Assembly (NCBI GenBank): GCA_028719885.1
Contig: JAQYLT010000061.1
Coordinates: 1-41,546, forward strand
Direction: 5' to 3'
DNA length: 41,546 nt
Source of the DNA: Bacillota bacterium
GTDB lineage: Bacteria; Bacillota; Clostridia; Oscillospirales; Oscillospiraceae
How positions within the stretch are numbered: the stretch's first letter is position 1; the number at the start of each line of letters is the position of its first letter. The notes under the pieces are model-generated. The model did no database searches. It worked only from the letters and a program-made list of their open reading frames with translations, and had not been told where the DNA came from. Both the position numbers and the translations under genes were made by a program. Below, piece by piece: positions 40,680-41,546 of the stretch.

Positions 40680-40708
40680 ATTATAGGCGGATTAGACCCC
40701 GTAGTCAA
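40680..40708 (-). promoter_or_regulatory. Promoter of the greA-lysS operon
   Basis: On the minus strand TTGACT (40708-40703), a 17-base spacer and TATAAT (40685-40680) lie 45 bases before greA. Confidence 0.85.
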
Positions 40709-40709
40709 G

Positions 40710-41315
40710 AAATTTTTGCATTTTTCCGATTCCAGGCCGTGAAAAAGATGGAGCGGGGAGGGCGTCATTTTTGGGCAGAATGGTAAACAATTGTGCACAG
40801 ACCATTTTCGACCTCCGCACACAGGGGGGAAGAGATGGAATTTGGGGAATTGGAATTTGCAGGGATCTTTCGTAGGGAATGCATTTATGCATTCCGCCCG
40901 TTCCAATAACCTCCCAGGTTCGTTCAATGGTAACGCGCCGGATTTTGCGTAGGGAATGCATTTATGCATTCCGCCTCAGTAACATTTTAATCGAGGCATG
41001 TTGAATGGAAAAACGTTAAAAAACAGGAACCCGTTACCAGCCAACGAACCACGGATGTTAATTGACATTTCGGAACGCATGAATGCGTTCCCTACGAACA
41101 CGTCCAACATTTTTTCATTCAACGCACCGCCCCCAAAATTGTTACCGGGCGGAACGGATAAATCCGTTCCCTACGGAAATACCAACATTTTTTCATTCAA
41201 CGTACCGCCCCAAAATCGTTACCGGGCGGAAGGTCTAAATCCGTTCCCTACGAATCATCTCTACGGGGTGGGTTGAATTTGTTGAATATTTTTGTGAACG
41301 ATAAACATAAAACAG
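40710..41315. other. Gene-free interval holding the second palindromic cluster
   Basis: Between the greA promoter and the promoter at 41316 no coding region is supported. The interval is mostly the palindromic cluster; 40710-40846 contains no recognised feature. Confidence 0.55.
40847..41252. mobile_element. Second mirror-symmetric cluster of palindromic miniature elements
   Basis: The cluster opens with GAATTGGAATTTGC (40847-40860), the outer end seen at 27872. It holds two right-facing palindromes (40876-40895, 40953-40972) and three left-facing ones (41072-41091, 41151-41170, 41228-41247). The last has a degenerate left arm. Steps between same-facing copies are 77, 79 and 77 bases. The central unit 40948-41096 is homologous to 27899-28046. 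Spacers after the last three copies share a CAACATTTTTTCATTCAACG block. Confidence 0.75.
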
Positions 41316-41344
41316 TTGACTAGCTGAAAGAGATGTGATATAAT
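41316..41344 (+). promoter_or_regulatory. Near-consensus promoter of the last gene
   Basis: TTGACT (41316-41321), a 17-base spacer and TATAAT (41339-41344) form a very strong sigma-A promoter. A CCACC...GGTGG hairpin (about 41370-41390) sits in the roughly 75-base leader. Confidence 0.85.
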
Positions 41345-41425
41345 TATACCAAAGTAAACCGAATCGCGCCACCTGCTGCGGCGGTGGACGTTCCGAAACA
41401 ATACAAAAACGGAAAGGAGACATTT

Positions 41426-41546
41426 ATGGCACGAAAGAAGCAGGAAACCCTGGTTTTGTTTCCGGAGCTGGTGAGCATCACCAGAAAATTTACCGATGAG
41501 CAATTCGGCATCCTGATGCGGGCGGCCTTTTCTTACCGGTTCACTG
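41426..41546 (+). CDS. Start of a DUF6291-like mobile-element protein, cut by window edge
   Basis: AAAGGAG stands nine bases before an ATG that opens MARKKQETLVLFPELVSITR, followed by KFTDEQFGILMRAAFSYRFT before the window ends. The F-xx-L-(S/T)DEQFG-LMRAAFSY pattern resembles the N-terminal region of DUF6291-type proteins often found in phages and mobile elements near replication genes. Only 40 codons are visible. The strong promoter and its own leader show it begins a transcription unit. The family call is from memory of the motif and needs the full sequence. Confidence 0.6.
   Translation, partial: MARKKQETLVLFPELVSITRKFTDEQFGILMRAAFSYRFT

Overview
The window looks like a chromosomal segment of a low-GC-ancestry but fairly GC-rich Gram-positive gut anaerobe, most likely a member of the Oscillospirales/Oscillospiraceae (Clostridia). 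This rests on strong AGGAGG-type ribosome sites, HprK, a four-cysteine L28, a KdpD/KdpE pair beside a Ktr-type potassium system, an Hcp/ferredoxin/CRP-FNR nitrosative-stress cluster and an IS481-type insertion sequence end. Taxonomy is inferred from gene families only, with no database search.

Layout. 1-128 is the end of an IS481-like element (5' end of its transposase on the minus strand). 493-20112 is a two-gene surface locus: a 6100-residue secreted repeat protein (605-18907) and, with its ribosome site overlapping the giant gene's stop codon, a 383-residue secreted protein with a duplicated domain (18914-20065), closed by a terminator. 20172-20476 is a cluster of palindromic miniature elements. 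20651-21615 encodes a small membrane-anchored protein overlapping a CDP-alcohol phosphatidyltransferase. 21689-27705 (minus) is a potassium operon: ktrB, ktrA, an unknown membrane-anchored protein, kdpD, kdpE. 28294-28911 is a DUF624/YesL-like membrane protein. 29412-30043 is a YafQ/DinJ-type toxin-antitoxin pair with its promoter and a candidate operator. 30272-33420 is a divergent CRP/FNR regulator and ferredoxin-hcp operon. 33511-34088 is the scar of a mobile element (integrase N-terminus fused to a dUTPase C-terminal motif, plus iterated sites) sitting beside a tRNA-Met/tRNA-Trp operon. 34547-37203 (minus) is hprK-rluA-S51 peptidase. 37388-37914 carries rpmB, a solitary 5S rRNA and tRNA-Asn. 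38213-40635 (minus) is greA-lysS, where LysS carries a C-terminal tRNA-binding domain. 40847-41252 is a second palindromic-element cluster, and the window ends in the start of a gene resembling mobile-element DUF6291-type proteins.

How the parts work together. The housekeeping blocks (hprK-rluA, rpmB-5S-tRNA, greA-lysS) are ordinary and have near-consensus sigma-A promoters. The accessory content lies between them. The most unusual items are (i) the giant repeat protein and its coupled partner, which together look like a surface structure with many candidate zinc-knuckle modules and no recognisable wall-anchoring signal; (ii) a family of miniature elements whose terminal repeats are themselves palindromes that change sequence by compensatory substitution, arranged in mirror-symmetric clusters with 77-79 bp steps; and (iii) an integrase-dUTPase chimera next to 12-bp-spaced repeats at a tRNA gene. 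Many long antisense reading frames over the giant gene are judged to be shadows of its codon usage.
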